The translations under genes and the position numbers were made by a program. A DNA stretch of 46,879 nt from assembly GCA_024654065.1 (NCBI GenBank), contig JANLIQ010000017.1, forward strand, positions 1 through 46,879, read 5' to 3'. Below the pieces are notes generated by a model that saw only the letters and a list, made by a program, of their open reading frames with translations, had not been told where the DNA came from and did no database searches. Positions 7,366 through 16,610 of the stretch are shown one piece after another (the stretch's first letter is position 1; each line of letters opens with the position of its first letter). This DNA is from Candidatus Berkelbacteria bacterium (GTDB lineage Bacteria > Patescibacteriota > UBA1384 > 2-12-FULL-50-11).

Positions 7366-9790
7366 TTTTTTGCCGACCTACCTTCTTTATACGATATTGG
7401 CCGCGATTATTATTTTGCCGTTGGCACTCATGTGGTTTTTCCGTTACTGGCAAAGAAAAGATGTCTTAGGAGATATCAACTCCTTGATCTGTCTGTTGGT
7501 GTCGCTACCTAAGGAGGCGACTGCCGATCCGCATGCTGCATCCGAACCAGTAAAAGACTTCAAGGGCATGATCGCTCCAATGGAGCAGTTTTACTCAGCA
7601 CTGACGACCATTATTCACCAGCGACACTTTGTGGACTGGCTTTTCAGTACCCCAGCACATATTAGTTTTGAAATCTACTCGGTCGGTGGAGTTATAACTT
7701 TTGGTATTGTCTGTCCAAGACGAATCCGGACTATAGTGGAACGACAGGTACATAGTTTCTTTCCCAACGCCCAGATTAACTTGGGCACCCCACCGAAAGT
7801 GTTTACTACTGAACAGCCAAACATTTCCGGCGTTGTCTTTGAGCAAGGAAAGAATTTTGTTCTACCGCTTAAAACTTACCAATATCTAGAAGCAGATCCG
7901 TTGAGTACTCTCACTACAGCACTAACCAAACTTCAAGGTTCGGGCGCTGCAGCTATTCAGATGCTAATTCGTCCGATCTCCGATAACTGGCGCATGCACA
8001 CCGGAATTGCAAGCGGGCATGTAATAGCCAATAAGATGCATCTCGTTAATCGATCTGGTACTTCTAGGGTTATTGGTACTATTGGAGAGGCCTTAAAAAC
8101 ACCTAAGCCCGAGGAGTCTTCGGGCTACAAGCAGCGCTCACCGGCCCAAGAAGAAGTTCTCAAGGCACTACAAGAGAAGGGTAATAAAACTGGTTTCGAG
8201 TCGATTATTCGTGTGGTATCAACCGGAGAGACACCTCAAGCGGCCCAAGAGAATACCAAAGCCATTATCAGTGCTTTTTCCCAGTTCTATTCACCGCAGC
8301 TAAACAGTCTGAAGTACCGCCAGGTCGAACAAAAGAAGATTGCACGCGACTTCTTGTTGCGCCTGTTTTCCAGAGCCCCCAAGATGATTTTGAACGTTGA
8401 AGAACTTGCGAGTGTTTACCATTTTCCAAACCGCCACACCGAAACCCCAGGGCTAAAGTGGGTTTTGGCTAAAGCACTTCCTGCGCCATCTAACTTACCA
8501 AAAGAAGGCGTCGTAATAGGGGAGAGCAACTATCGAGGTGAGAAGCATTTAGTTCGGCTACAAGAAGAAGATCGTCGTCGTCATATTTTTATGATCGGAA
8601 AAACTGGTACTGGTAAAACTACACTCTTCGAAACAATGATCGAGCAAGATATGTATAACGGTAAGGGGTTGTGCTTTATAGATCCGTTAGGTGATGCAGT
8701 TGAATCTTTATTGAAGAAAGTTCCAACTCATCGCGCAAACGACGTTATAGTTTTTGACCCATCAGATACAGAGTACCCGATTGGTTTAAATTTATTGGAA
8801 TACACCAAACCGGAAGAAAAAGATTTCTTGATCCAAGAAGTTATTGAAATCTTCTATAAACTTTTCGACCCGAACCGGACTGGAATTGTTGGACCACAGT
8901 GGGAGCACTGGGCTCGAAACGCTGCCTTAACTGTAATGAGTCGGCCAGGGGGCGGTAGTTTAATTGATCTACCTCGGCTATTCACCGATGACGGCTTTCG
9001 TGAGCAGTCAGTTTCTTATGTTAGAGACCCGGTTGTTAAAGCATTCTGGGAACAACAGCTCGCCAAGACCGCCGATTTCCACAAGTCGGAGATGTATAAC
9101 TACTTCATCTCCAAATTCGGAAGATTCATGACGAACGACCTAATGCGTAATATTATCGGGCAAACTAAGAGCTCGTTTGATCTACGCGAGCTGATGGACT
9201 CCGGAAAGATTTTATTTGTTAATTTGGCTAAGGGTAAAATTGGCGAAATTAACTCAAATTTGTTAGGTCTAATACTGGTCTCAAAAATCCAAGTGGCAGC
9301 TTTTAGTCGGGCAGATACTCCCGAAGAACAACGTAAAGACTTCTATCTTTATGTAGATGAGTTTCAAAACTTTACAACCGATACTTTTGCAACCATCTTG
9401 GCCGAAGCTCGTAAGTACCGGCTGAATCTAAATATCACTAACCAATACTTTGCTCAGCTAACAGAGCATATACGCGATGCTGTAATTGGTAACGTCGGCA
9501 CACTCATATCTTATCGTATCGGGGCCGAAGACGGAGAATTCCTGGTAAAAGAAATGCCTGGATTAACAGCAGAAGATTTAACTAACCTTGATCGCTTCCA
9601 GGCGTATGTTAAGCTACTGATTGACTTAACGCCAACCAAGCCATTTTCTCTTTCGGGCATTAAGAGTCCTAACGCAGGTACTCCCGAAATGGTCACTTGG
9701 CTCAAGAAAGCAACGCGAGTTAAGTACACCAAGCCACCAGTTATATTTTCACCCACAACTAAGCCAGCAGAAACTGAAAAAAACCCATGA
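7358..9790 (+). CDS. VirD4/TraG-like DNA-translocase ATPase, membrane anchored (first of pair)
   Basis: The 810-aa protein begins with one transmembrane helix (about residues 7-26), then a long N-terminal domain (30-390) and a RecA-like ATPase domain. Walker A is MIGKTGTGKTTL (about residue 412), Walker B is LYVDEFQNF (about 667), and IDPLGDAVE follows Walker A. A C-terminal segment resembles the TraM-recognition domain of T4SS coupling proteins. Such ATPases pump DNA or protein through membranes. CPR genomes commonly carry them without a complete conjugation apparatus; no relaxase or VirB gene is near, so conjugation is not implied. The 3' end overlaps the paralogue by 4 nt. Confidence 0.85.
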   Translation: MSSFLPTYLLYTILAAIIILPLALMWFFRYWQRKDVLGDINSLICLLVSLPKEATADPHAASEPVKDFKGMIAPMEQFYSALTTIIHQRHFVDWLFSTPAHISFEIYSVGGVITFGIVCPRRIRTIVERQVHSFFPNAQINLGTPPKVFTTEQPNISGVVFEQGKNFVLPLKTYQYLEADPLSTLTTALTKLQGSGAAAIQMLIRPISDNWRMHTGIASGHVIANKMHLVNRSGTSRVIGTIGEALKTPKPEESSGYKQRSPAQEEVLKALQEKGNKTGFESIIRVVSTGETPQAAQENTKAIISAFSQFYSPQLNSLKYRQVEQKKIARDFLLRLFSRAPKMILNVEELASVYHFPNRHTETPGLKWVLAKALPAPSNLPKEGVVIGESNYRGEKHLVRLQEEDRRRHIFMIGKTGTGKTTLFETMIEQDMYNGKGLCFIDPLGDAVESLLKKVPTHRANDVIVFDPSDTEYPIGLNLLEYTKPEEKDFLIQEVIEIFYKLFDPNRTGIVGPQWEHWARNAALTVMSRPGGGSLIDLPRLFTDDGFREQSVSYVRDPVVKAFWEQQLAKTADFHKSEMYNYFISKFGRFMTNDLMRNIIGQTKSSFDLRELMDSGKILFVNLAKGKIGEINSNLLGLILVSKIQVAAFSRADTPEEQRKDFYLYVDEFQNFTTDTFATILAEARKYRLNLNITNQYFAQLTEHIRDAVIGNVGTLISYRIGAEDGEFLVKEMPGLTAEDLTNLDRFQAYVKLLIDLTPTKPFSLSGIKSPNAGTPEMVTWLKKATRVKYTKPPVIFSPTTKPAETEKNP

Positions 9791-12720
9791 ACGCCGCAGC
9801 AATTAACCTATTCTTTACCGCATTCTTTTTGTTTGGAGCAATACTACTCTGGTATCGTGCGGCACGCTTCCGTCGTAAAATTAACTGGGAAGAGCCAACA
9901 ACTTATACCTTGCTTTGTATTTCTGTCCCGAAGAATAACGAGCGAACTCCCCAGGCTGCCGAGCAAATGTTTGCAGCAATGCATGGAATCTTTCGCTCGG
10001 ATGCCAGCGATCAACCCCACATTAGCTTTGAAGTCGTTTCCAAGGCCCATGCGATCAATTTTTACGCTTACGTGCCAACAGACTTAAGGGACTTTGTGTC
10101 CAGTCAGATTTTTTCTCAATACCCAACTGTTGAGATTAGAGAAGTAGCACCAGATGGTGATTACGCTCAGCTTAGTGACGAAAAGCATATTGCGGCCACT
10201 GAACTTGACTTAAAAAAACCAACAGCCTTTCCTATTAAGACTTTTCAAAACTTCGAAGTGGATCCGCTCTCGTCAATTACTGGAGTTCTAGGGTCAATAA
10301 ATGAGCAAGAAGAAGTCTGGGTGCAAGTTCTGATAAAACCTATTGATGACGACTGGCAAGAATTGGGGAAGGCAGAAATTAAGAAAATTAAAGAGCCCTT
10401 CAAGGCAATGAGCTTGTGGGAGCTGACAAAAAAAGAGCTGAAAACCTTTGCCTTCGACTTAACCAAGCACGTCGTCATGGGCCCTCCAGCAGAGGATAAG
10501 AAGAAAGACGACAAAAAGAAAGATGACAAAGAGAGTCCAGAAAACGCTGCTGCCAAAGCAATCGAGGAAAAAATTACCAAGCTTGGCTTTGCTACCAACA
10601 TCCGAATATTAGCTGCTTCCACTGATGAGTATTCGGCTAGGGCAAAACTCGAACAGGTAGTGGGAGCTTTTAAGCAGTTCAACACTATCAATCTCAACGC
10701 TTTCGTCTCTAAAGACATCACCAGCGATCGAGAAGCCCACCAGCTATTCGCAAGCAGAACCTTCGGAGATAGCTCGATGATTTTTAACATTACGGAGCTT
10801 GCGTCGATCTATCACTACCCATCGCTGACCGTTGCTACGCCAACAATTGCCTGGGCGGGTTCAAAAAAAGGTGAGCCACCCGCCAACTTGCCGCTAGAGG
10901 GATCTGTCCCGGCAGACGAGTTGACCGTTTTTGGTCAGACCAACTTTCGTAGTGAGGTAAAAAGATTTGGTATTAAAAAGAAAGACCGGAGATTACATAT
11001 GTACATCATCGGAAAGACTGGTACTGGTAAGTCTACGTTGATGGAGAATATGATTATTGACGATATTACAGAGGGTAGGGGACTGGCGGTAGTTGACCCA
11101 CATGGTTCGTTGATAGAACACGTTTTGGAATTTATTCCTGAGCACAGACTGCAGGATGTTGTTTACTTCAACCCAGCCGACCGTGAATTCCCAGTCGGTT
11201 TCAACTTACTTGAGAATGTAGATCCCGAGCAAAAGAACCTCGTTGCTTCCGGAGTGGTCGGAATCATGGAGAAAATCTTTGGTGAGATCTCTTGGGGGCC
11301 GCGGTTAGAGTATATTTTACGCAATGTTATCTTGGCATTGCTGGAGTATCCCAACTCAACTTTCATGGGTATCATGCGCATACTAACGGATAACGCCTAT
11401 CGTAGGATGGTTTTAAATGAAGTGAAGGATCCAGTCATTCGCGACTTCTTTATTAACGAGTACGAAAAGTATGAACCTAAATTCCGTACTGAAGCCATCG
11501 CGCCGATTCAAAATAAGGTCGGTCAATTCTTGTCGGCTTCAACGATCCGTAACATTGTCGGTCAGCCTAAATCAACTGTTGATATCCGTCAGGTAATGGA
11601 TGAAGGTAAGATTTTACTTTGCGATTTATCTATAGGTAAGATTGGCGAGGATAATTCGGCTCTTCTGGGATCTATGTTAATTACCAAGATTCAGTTGGCG
11701 GCAATGGGTCGAGTGAATATAGCCGAGGACCAGAGGCGAGACTTCTACCTTTATGTGGACGAATTTCAGAATTTTGCTACCGAATCTTTCGCTACAATTC
11801 TCTCAGAGGCGCGCAAATATCGACTCAATTTAGCGATGGCCAACCAGTACACCGCGCAGATGCCTGAGAGCGTTTCTAATGCTGTTTTCGGCAACGTCGG
11901 AACGATGATAAGCTTCCGAGTCGGCGCACAAGATGCACAATTATTAGTTAAAGAGTATGAGCCAGTCTTTGATGTCAACGATTTAGTAAATTTGGATAAT
12001 TACCAGATCTACTTGAAGATGGCTATCGACGGTGTGACTGTGCCTGCCTTCTCGGCAGGGACTCTGCCACCACGATCTGAGAAGACCAACTTAACCGAGC
12101 AGATTATCGCTAACAGCAGGCAGATGTACTCACGTCCAGTCGAAGAAGTGGAGGATTACATTACTGAGTGGTCAAGTCCTATTAACCTCTCCGACCCCTC
12201 AAAGCAACCAATACCTCAGCCTTACGAAGAGCTAAAGACTAAAGCCGATGCCTTTGCTGGACCGGAAGGGGGACTGAAAGCAGGGGATAGCGAAGAGAAA
12301 AAAGAAGTGGCACTTGAAGGTAAAAGCAGGGGAGAGGGCGAAGAAAAAACTTCAGTTGCCAAAGATCCGGGTAGGGGGTCTACTTTACCAGCTGGTATGA
12401 AAACAGAGATCATTAAAGATAGGTTCGACCGACCTTGGTACGCCGTAACACAGGGCATAGGGGAGGAGGTCGAAGAAGCTGAAACGGAAAGAACCCCGAT
12501 AGTTGAACAACCGCAACAAACTGTATCTGAAGTGGGGGAGAATCTTGAAAAAAACACAGACCTCGATACTCAGAGCGGGGGAGAGGCCACAGAAAGTGAC
12601 CAATTAATTAGTTGGGACGATGCTGAGAAGCTAGGTATTCAGGTGAAAATGGAGCCAAATGACGGTCTAAATAATACCGCTGACGATCAGGGCCTAACAC
12701 CTTTAGACGAAATCCGTTAA
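9787..12720 (+). CDS. VirD4/TraG-like DNA-translocase ATPase, membrane anchored (second of pair)
   Basis: The 977-aa paralogue of the preceding gene has an N-terminal transmembrane helix (about 5-24), an N-terminal domain interrupted by a Lys/Asp repeat (KKKDDKKKDDKE, about 238-250), and an ATPase core with Walker A IIGKTGTGKSTL (about 413), VVDPHGSL and Walker B LYVDEFQNF (about 658). Residues about 790-977 are a low-complexity acidic tail absent from the first copy. The ATG overlaps the upstream stop (ATGA), so the two subunits are likely made together and may form a hetero-oligomeric ring. The C-terminal tail may recruit a partner. Transported substrate unknown. Confidence 0.85.
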   Translation: MNAAAINLFFTAFFLFGAILLWYRAARFRRKINWEEPTTYTLLCISVPKNNERTPQAAEQMFAAMHGIFRSDASDQPHISFEVVSKAHAINFYAYVPTDLRDFVSSQIFSQYPTVEIREVAPDGDYAQLSDEKHIAATELDLKKPTAFPIKTFQNFEVDPLSSITGVLGSINEQEEVWVQVLIKPIDDDWQELGKAEIKKIKEPFKAMSLWELTKKELKTFAFDLTKHVVMGPPAEDKKKDDKKKDDKESPENAAAKAIEEKITKLGFATNIRILAASTDEYSARAKLEQVVGAFKQFNTINLNAFVSKDITSDREAHQLFASRTFGDSSMIFNITELASIYHYPSLTVATPTIAWAGSKKGEPPANLPLEGSVPADELTVFGQTNFRSEVKRFGIKKKDRRLHMYIIGKTGTGKSTLMENMIIDDITEGRGLAVVDPHGSLIEHVLEFIPEHRLQDVVYFNPADREFPVGFNLLENVDPEQKNLVASGVVGIMEKIFGEISWGPRLEYILRNVILALLEYPNSTFMGIMRILTDNAYRRMVLNEVKDPVIRDFFINEYEKYEPKFRTEAIAPIQNKVGQFLSASTIRNIVGQPKSTVDIRQVMDEGKILLCDLSIGKIGEDNSALLGSMLITKIQLAAMGRVNIAEDQRRDFYLYVDEFQNFATESFATILSEARKYRLNLAMANQYTAQMPESVSNAVFGNVGTMISFRVGAQDAQLLVKEYEPVFDVNDLVNLDNYQIYLKMAIDGVTVPAFSAGTLPPRSEKTNLTEQIIANSRQMYSRPVEEVEDYITEWSSPINLSDPSKQPIPQPYEELKTKADAFAGPEGGLKAGDSEEKKEVALEGKSRGEGEEKTSVAKDPGRGSTLPAGMKTEIIKDRFDRPWYAVTQGIGEEVEEAETERTPIVEQPQQTVSEVGENLEKNTDLDTQSGGEATESDQLISWDDAEKLGIQVKMEPNDGLNNTADDQGLTPLDEIR

Positions 12721-12777
12721 AAAGCCTCCCCTCTCCCAGGCGGAGAATTGTGTCAAATTTCAATTTTTATTTCGAAT

Positions 12778-12798
12778 TCCCCTACCTAGCCTCAGGGG
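12778..12798. repeat. Short inverted repeat after the ATPase operon
   Basis: CCCCT...AGGGG flank an 11-nt loop (cccctacctagcctcagggg). The stem is short and lacks a U tract, so it is a weak terminator candidate. The surrounding 12721-12970 holds no other gene but carries the dif-like site. Confidence 0.35.
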
Positions 12799-12889
12799 GA
12801 GAGTGGTGTAAATACAGCTGAAATTAGCACTCTTTTTGAGACCCCTCTCGTATTTGATTAATTACACTTTTCCCCTGTTTTAGTAACTC

Positions 12890-12917
12890 GTGGCGCATAA
12901 TCTACATTGTCCGTCAT
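12890..12917. other. dif: Candidate dif/XerCD-type site at a strand switch
   Basis: GTGGCGCATAA, a 6-nt centre TCTACA and TTGTCCGTCAT form a 28-bp site with 11-6-11 spacing. The left arm matches the E. coli XerC arm (GGTGCGCATAA) at 9 of 11 positions. The right arm matches its inverse complement at 7 of 11 but is a poor match to the usual XerD arm. It lies where genes switch from plus to minus strand and where the polarity of GGGGAG motifs flips. Suggestive, not proven. Confidence 0.35.
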
Positions 12918-12970
12918 AAGTAATGTAAAGTTTCTGTTATACTATCCGGGTATTCTCGTGGAGGTCTCTT

Positions 12971-13174
12971 ATGAAACGATGCGATACCCTATTCGCTCTT
13001 CGCTGTTTCTTAACTGTTACGATCTGCCTGATAATTCTATCGGCTTTGACTTGGTTCGGTCCAAATCAATCGTTTCGGGATTCACGTCCTTGGTTCGTGT
13101 CGATGGCACTCGCAGGAATAGTCTTGTGTGTGGTCATCCTCAGGGACCTGAAGCAGCTTCCAAAGGACAGATAG
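12971..13174 (+). CDS. Small membrane protein, two transmembrane helices
   Basis: The 67-aa protein has two hydrophobic segments (about residues 9-29 and 41-58) and a basic C-terminal end (RDLKQLPKDR). The start is set by a good Shine-Dalgarno, GGAGG, six bases before ATG 12971. A -10 (TATACT, 12938-12943) lies upstream without a clear -35. A longer frame from 12907 overlaps in another register, lacks a ribosome binding site and ignores the hairpin at 13179-13204, so I reject it. It is the last plus-strand gene before the switch. No homologue recognised. Confidence 0.65.
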   Translation: MKRCDTLFALRCFLTVTICLIILSALTWFGPNQSFRDSRPWFVSMALAGIVLCVVILRDLKQLPKDR

Positions 13175-13178
13175 CCAA

Positions 13179-13204
13179 TGCCCGTCAGCTTCGGTTGGCG
13201 GGCA
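13179..13204. terminator. Hairpin after the small membrane protein gene
   Basis: TGCCCGTCA pairs with TGGCGGGCA around an 8-nt loop, 4 nt after the stop codon. No U tract follows, so termination efficiency is uncertain. Confidence 0.5.
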
Positions 13205-13329
13205 TAAACATATACTACGAACCAGGAAAAACATATTTTACGGTCAAATATACGTTCTAAGCCACGCAAAATTTTTCGATGATTAGTTCATCGTCTAGAC
13301 AGCAAAAATAATCAGTACTAACCGCAGTA

Positions 13330-13357
13330 ACGGCAAACTTAGATGTGTTTGCCGTTG
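13330..13357. terminator. Inverted repeat spanning the secF stop codon
   Basis: AACGGCAAAC pairs with GTTTGCCGTT around an 8-nt loop that includes the secF stop. A second hairpin, CGATGA/TCATCG, lies about 50 nt further on (13278-13294). Likely the 3' end of the manC-secD-secF transcript. Confidence 0.45.
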
Positions 13358-14259
13358 CGACTAATGCGATTTTGCCACACAACTAGTAGCGGCGTTGCGG
13401 TAAAGACTGAAGAGTAAGTTCCGATGGCAATACCAACCAGTAGTGTTACTACAAATCCTCTGATACTTGCTCCGCCCAAGATCGTCAAAGCTGTCAAAGT
13501 GAATATGACAGTAAGACTTGTTGCTAACGACCGGTTTAATGTTTGGCTCAGTGACATATCCGCAATAGTTTCAAAACCAACGTTTTCTCCTTTGTGCTTT
13601 AAGAGGTTCTCTCGAACTCGATCAAAGACAACGATGGTATCATGAACCGAGAATCCCATTACAGTTAGCAAGGCAGTAATAAAAGAGGCGTCAACCTCAA
13701 AATGGAAAAAGTGAGCTAGGATTGCGAATACGCCTGCTGTAATAACCAGGTCGTGTAGTAGCGCGACAACCGCTACGACCCCAAATCTCCAGGATGATAC
13801 AGGGTAGGTAACTGCTCGAAAAGCGTAGGCCAGGTAAAGAATAATGAACACCGAGGCAAGTATAACGGCGATAATCGCCTTTCTGGTAATGTCTCGGCTG
13901 ACACTCGGTCCAACCAGCTGATACTGTCGCTCGGTAACGGTACCAAAATCTTCTCCAAGTTTTTTGATAATAACCTTATGTTGATCGTCAGTTATTGGCA
14001 GCATTCGCATTGTCATAACCGACTGATCCGTTTTGCTTACTACTAACCCCTTAACATCTGGGTACTGACTTACCTTCTGTCGTAGGTCGGTCTCCCCTAC
14101 CTGTTGATCAAAACTTAGATCCATCTGAGCCCCACCTTTGAAATCGATTCCTAGAGGTAGCTTCCAGATAACCAGGAAAACTATGCCGATTACAAATAAC
14201 GCAATCGAAATCGTAAACCAGACCTTTTTCTTTTTACCTAAGAATAAATAATTTTCCAT
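13339..14259 (-). CDS. secF: Protein translocase subunit SecF
   Basis: The 306-aa membrane protein has six predicted transmembrane helices and the SecF/SecD signature GIDFKGGAQMDL near residue 36. A periplasmic domain follows, then the RND-type membrane block containing VMGFSVHDTIVVFDRVREN. With SecD it uses the proton-motive force to help complete Sec-dependent export. Its ATG overlaps the secD stop (TAATG), and secD overlaps manC, so the three genes form one operon transcribed toward the proposed terminus. Confidence 0.95.
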   Translation of the reverse strand: MENYLFLGKKKKVWFTISIALFVIGIVFLVIWKLPLGIDFKGGAQMDLSFDQQVGETDLRQKVSQYPDVKGLVVSKTDQSVMTMRMLPITDDQHKVIIKKLGEDFGTVTERQYQLVGPSVSRDITRKAIIAVILASVFIILYLAYAFRAVTYPVSSWRFGVVAVVALLHDLVITAGVFAILAHFFHFEVDASFITALLTVMGFSVHDTIVVFDRVRENLLKHKGENVGFETIADMSLSQTLNRSLATSLTVIFTLTALTILGGASIRGFVVTLLVGIAIGTYSSVFTATPLLVVWQNRISRNGKHI

Positions 14260-15524
14260 TAGATCTTTTCTAGTTGCCTCTCCCCTACCTTGGACATCGA
14301 CAGAATTCTCAAGAATGCTCGACTAGCCGTAATCGAACTAAACAGTGAGACTATTACACCGAGCGCTAGGGTAAAAGCAAATCCCCTGATTGAGCCCGTT
14401 GTGGTGTAATACAAGATCACACATGTAATGATAGTTGAGGCGTTAGAGTCACGAACCGAAGGCCAAGCCCTGCGGAAGGCTTCTTCTAGAGCAATCTTTA
14501 AGACCTTCCCCTCTCTTAGTTCTTCCCGCAATCTCTCAAAAATTAGAATATTTGCATCGACTGCCATACCTATAGAAAGAATAAACCCGGCAATACCAGC
14601 CAATGTCAGTGTTACGGGTATTATTTTAAACAGGGCTAGAGTTATGAGTGCATAGCCGGTTAATGCCAGGACAGCAATGAATCCAGCTAACCGATAATTA
14701 AATACCATAAATAAAGCAACCAATATTAAGCCAATGATACCAGCTACTAGAGATTTCTTTACGGAGTCAGCACCCAGCATTGCCCCGACAGTATGTTGTT
14801 CAATTAATTTAATCGGTACATCGAGTGCGCCTGCGTTGAGTAGACTAACCAATTGTTTAACTTGATCAATAGTAAACTGGCCAGTAATGACTGCATCCCC
14901 TGAATCAATTTTTTGTTGGACATTTGGTGCCGAAAGGACCTGGTCGTCTAAAAATATTGCTACCTGTTTGTTGACGTTGCGGCCGGTAATCTCACCAAAC
15001 AGTCGTTTACCATCGTCATTAAATTGAAGACCGACTTGTGGGGCGTTGGTGGTTTGATCAAAACTAACCTGAGCCCTCTTGAGTTGCTTGCCTGTGAGCC
15101 CTGTAGGTAACCACTTAACATCATTTTCAGTAGAAGATGGATCCAACTCCTTAAACTCCAGCTGAGCAGTTTTACCAATTAGATCGGTGGCCTGCTGAAC
15201 GTCTTTAATACCAGGAAGTTCAACTACAATTGTATTAGTTGTCCCGACTTTAGCTGGTTGAATCAACGGCTCAGAAACACCCGTACCGTTCACCCTTCTC
15301 TCAATGACCTGTCGCGTAGATTCAATTGCGTTAGATTTCTCACTATCCGCAGTTTTGGAGAGGTCGAGCTCATATGCCAGGCGGACCCCACCTTGCAGAT
15401 CAAGTCCCTGTCTGACTGGTAGATCACGACCTAAAAACTTTCCCGTAGCCGGAAAAGAGATATATCCCGACAAGCCAATAACTGCCAGGATCAATAGTAG
15501 TCCGATCCAAAAGCTACGTTTCAT
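14259..15524 (-). CDS. secD: Protein translocase subunit SecD
   Basis: The 421-aa membrane protein has an N-terminal helix, the signature DLQGGVRLAYEL near residue 42, a periplasmic P1-like domain, and a C-terminal RND membrane block with IGMAVDANILIFERLREEL. It is short compared with E. coli SecD (about 615 aa), as is usual for reduced or Gram-positive-type versions. The start codon sits inside the manC stop (CTATGA), so translation is coupled. It works with secF immediately downstream. Confidence 0.95.
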   Translation of the reverse strand: MKRSFWIGLLLILAVIGLSGYISFPATGKFLGRDLPVRQGLDLQGGVRLAYELDLSKTADSEKSNAIESTRQVIERRVNGTGVSEPLIQPAKVGTTNTIVVELPGIKDVQQATDLIGKTAQLEFKELDPSSTENDVKWLPTGLTGKQLKRAQVSFDQTTNAPQVGLQFNDDGKRLFGEITGRNVNKQVAIFLDDQVLSAPNVQQKIDSGDAVITGQFTIDQVKQLVSLLNAGALDVPIKLIEQHTVGAMLGADSVKKSLVAGIIGLILVALFMVFNYRLAGFIAVLALTGYALITLALFKIIPVTLTLAGIAGFILSIGMAVDANILIFERLREELREGKVLKIALEEAFRRAWPSVRDSNASTIITCVILYYTTTGSIRGFAFTLALGVIVSLFSSITASRAFLRILSMSKVGERQLEKI

Positions 15525-16573
15525 AGATATTTATGCTTACCAAGCTCATCTAACTTTTCTACCAGTTTCTTGACGTCTTGAACAGAGTCTCGTTGACAGA
15601 CCAGAATGGCTTCGTCCGTCTCGATGATAACTGCATCCTTAATACCAACTGTCGCAATGAGTTTATTCTGACCGATAATCAGAGAATTCTCGGAATTAAT
15701 ACCTTCGTGGGTTCCAACTACAATATTGCTCGTATCGTTCTTCTCTAACAGAATTTGATAGAGCGCCTCCCATGACCCTAAATCGCTCCACTGGACACTC
15801 GCTGGGATAACAGCAACGTGTTTTGCCTTTTCAACAATGGCACTGTCAAACGGTAATGACGGTACCAATTCGTAAGTGCTGTTTTGTGAATTAGCTCTAA
15901 ACTTCGAAACTTCCTCACTAATCTGAGGGGCGTGTTCTATGAATAGTTTATTGATTGTTTTAGCTACTCCAAAGAAGCACCCAGAATTCCAGAGAAACTT
16001 ACCGCTACGAATAAATCGTTTAGCTGTTTTAAGGTCAGGTTTTTCAAGAAATCTTTTTACTGAAAGGACCGTCTCTTTATTTTCAGAGAAGGGCTTACCA
16101 ACTTCTATGTAACCGTACCCGGTATTAGGTTCGGTGGCCTGGATACCTAGTGTTAGTAAGGTATCTTGGTGTTTGTCGCAAAAATTAAAAGCATTTTTAC
16201 AAATGGCCTGAAACTCCTTCGGTAAGCCAATGTAGTGATCGGATGGGAAAATCGCAAGAACAGCATCTTTGTCAATCTCAGTAATTGTTTGAGCGGCCAA
16301 GCTGATCGCGGCGGCCGTGTTCCGCCCTACAGGTTCAGAGATAATCCGATCAAGCTCAAGCTTTGGCAGTTGGGCTTTAGTTTGGGCAGCGTGATCAACT
16401 ACGGTAACTAACCAAACATTTTTTTCGCCCACTAGCTTTGCTGCACGTTCAAAAGTTTGCTGAAGTAAGGATTTCTTACCTAAGAAGTTTTGGAATTGTT
16501 TTGGCGAGCTACGGCGCGAGAAGGGCCAAAGGCGGGTTCCCACTCCCCCAGCTAATATTACAGCATGCTTCAT
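15521..16573 (-). CDS. manC: Mannose-1-phosphate guanylyltransferase
   Basis: The 350-aa enzyme makes GDP-mannose from mannose-1-phosphate and GTP. The nucleotidyltransferase start motif is AVILAGGVGTRLWPFSRRSSPKQF (split here as AVILAGGVGTRLWPFSR, then SSPKQF), followed by SEPVGRNTAAAI, IFPSDHYI and FLEKPD. It is the GT-A domain alone, without the fused phosphomannose isomerase domain of larger ManC proteins. GDP-mannose would feed surface glycan synthesis, though no glycosyltransferase is in the window. The promoter (TTGAGA-N17-TAAACT) lies within the end of the upstream rluD-like gene. Confidence 0.92.
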   Translation of the reverse strand: MKHAVILAGGVGTRLWPFSRRSSPKQFQNFLGKKSLLQQTFERAAKLVGEKNVWLVTVVDHAAQTKAQLPKLELDRIISEPVGRNTAAAISLAAQTITEIDKDAVLAIFPSDHYIGLPKEFQAICKNAFNFCDKHQDTLLTLGIQATEPNTGYGYIEVGKPFSENKETVLSVKRFLEKPDLKTAKRFIRSGKFLWNSGCFFGVAKTINKLFIEHAPQISEEVSKFRANSQNSTYELVPSLPFDSAIVEKAKHVAVIPASVQWSDLGSWEALYQILLEKNDTSNIVVGTHEGINSENSLIIGQNKLIATVGIKDAVIIETDEAILVCQRDSVQDVKKLVEKLDELGKHKYL

Positions 16574-16581
16574 GAGCCCCT

Positions 16582-16610
16582 AGTTTAACAGATTGAAACT
16601 CAGGTCTCAA
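16582..16610 (-). promoter_or_regulatory. Promoter of manC-secD-secF (leaderless)
   Basis: On the minus strand TTGAGA (16605-16610), 17-nt spacer, TAAACT (16582-16587), then 8 nt to ATG 16573. The -35 overlaps the 3' end of the pseudouridine synthase gene. No Shine-Dalgarno. Confidence 0.7.

Noticed and set aside
10245..10790. 181-aa antisense frame inside the second translocase gene
   Set aside because: Shadow of the Lys/Asp-rich coding strand, with Ser/Phe runs and no start signal.
7358..12720. Conjugative element
   Set aside because: Only VirD4/TraG-like ATPases are present; no relaxase, integrase, VirB genes or attachment sites flank them.
12907..13260. 117-aa plus-strand frame near the strand switch
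   Set aside because: It overlaps the better-supported 67-aa gene in another register, crosses its terminator hairpin and has no start signal.
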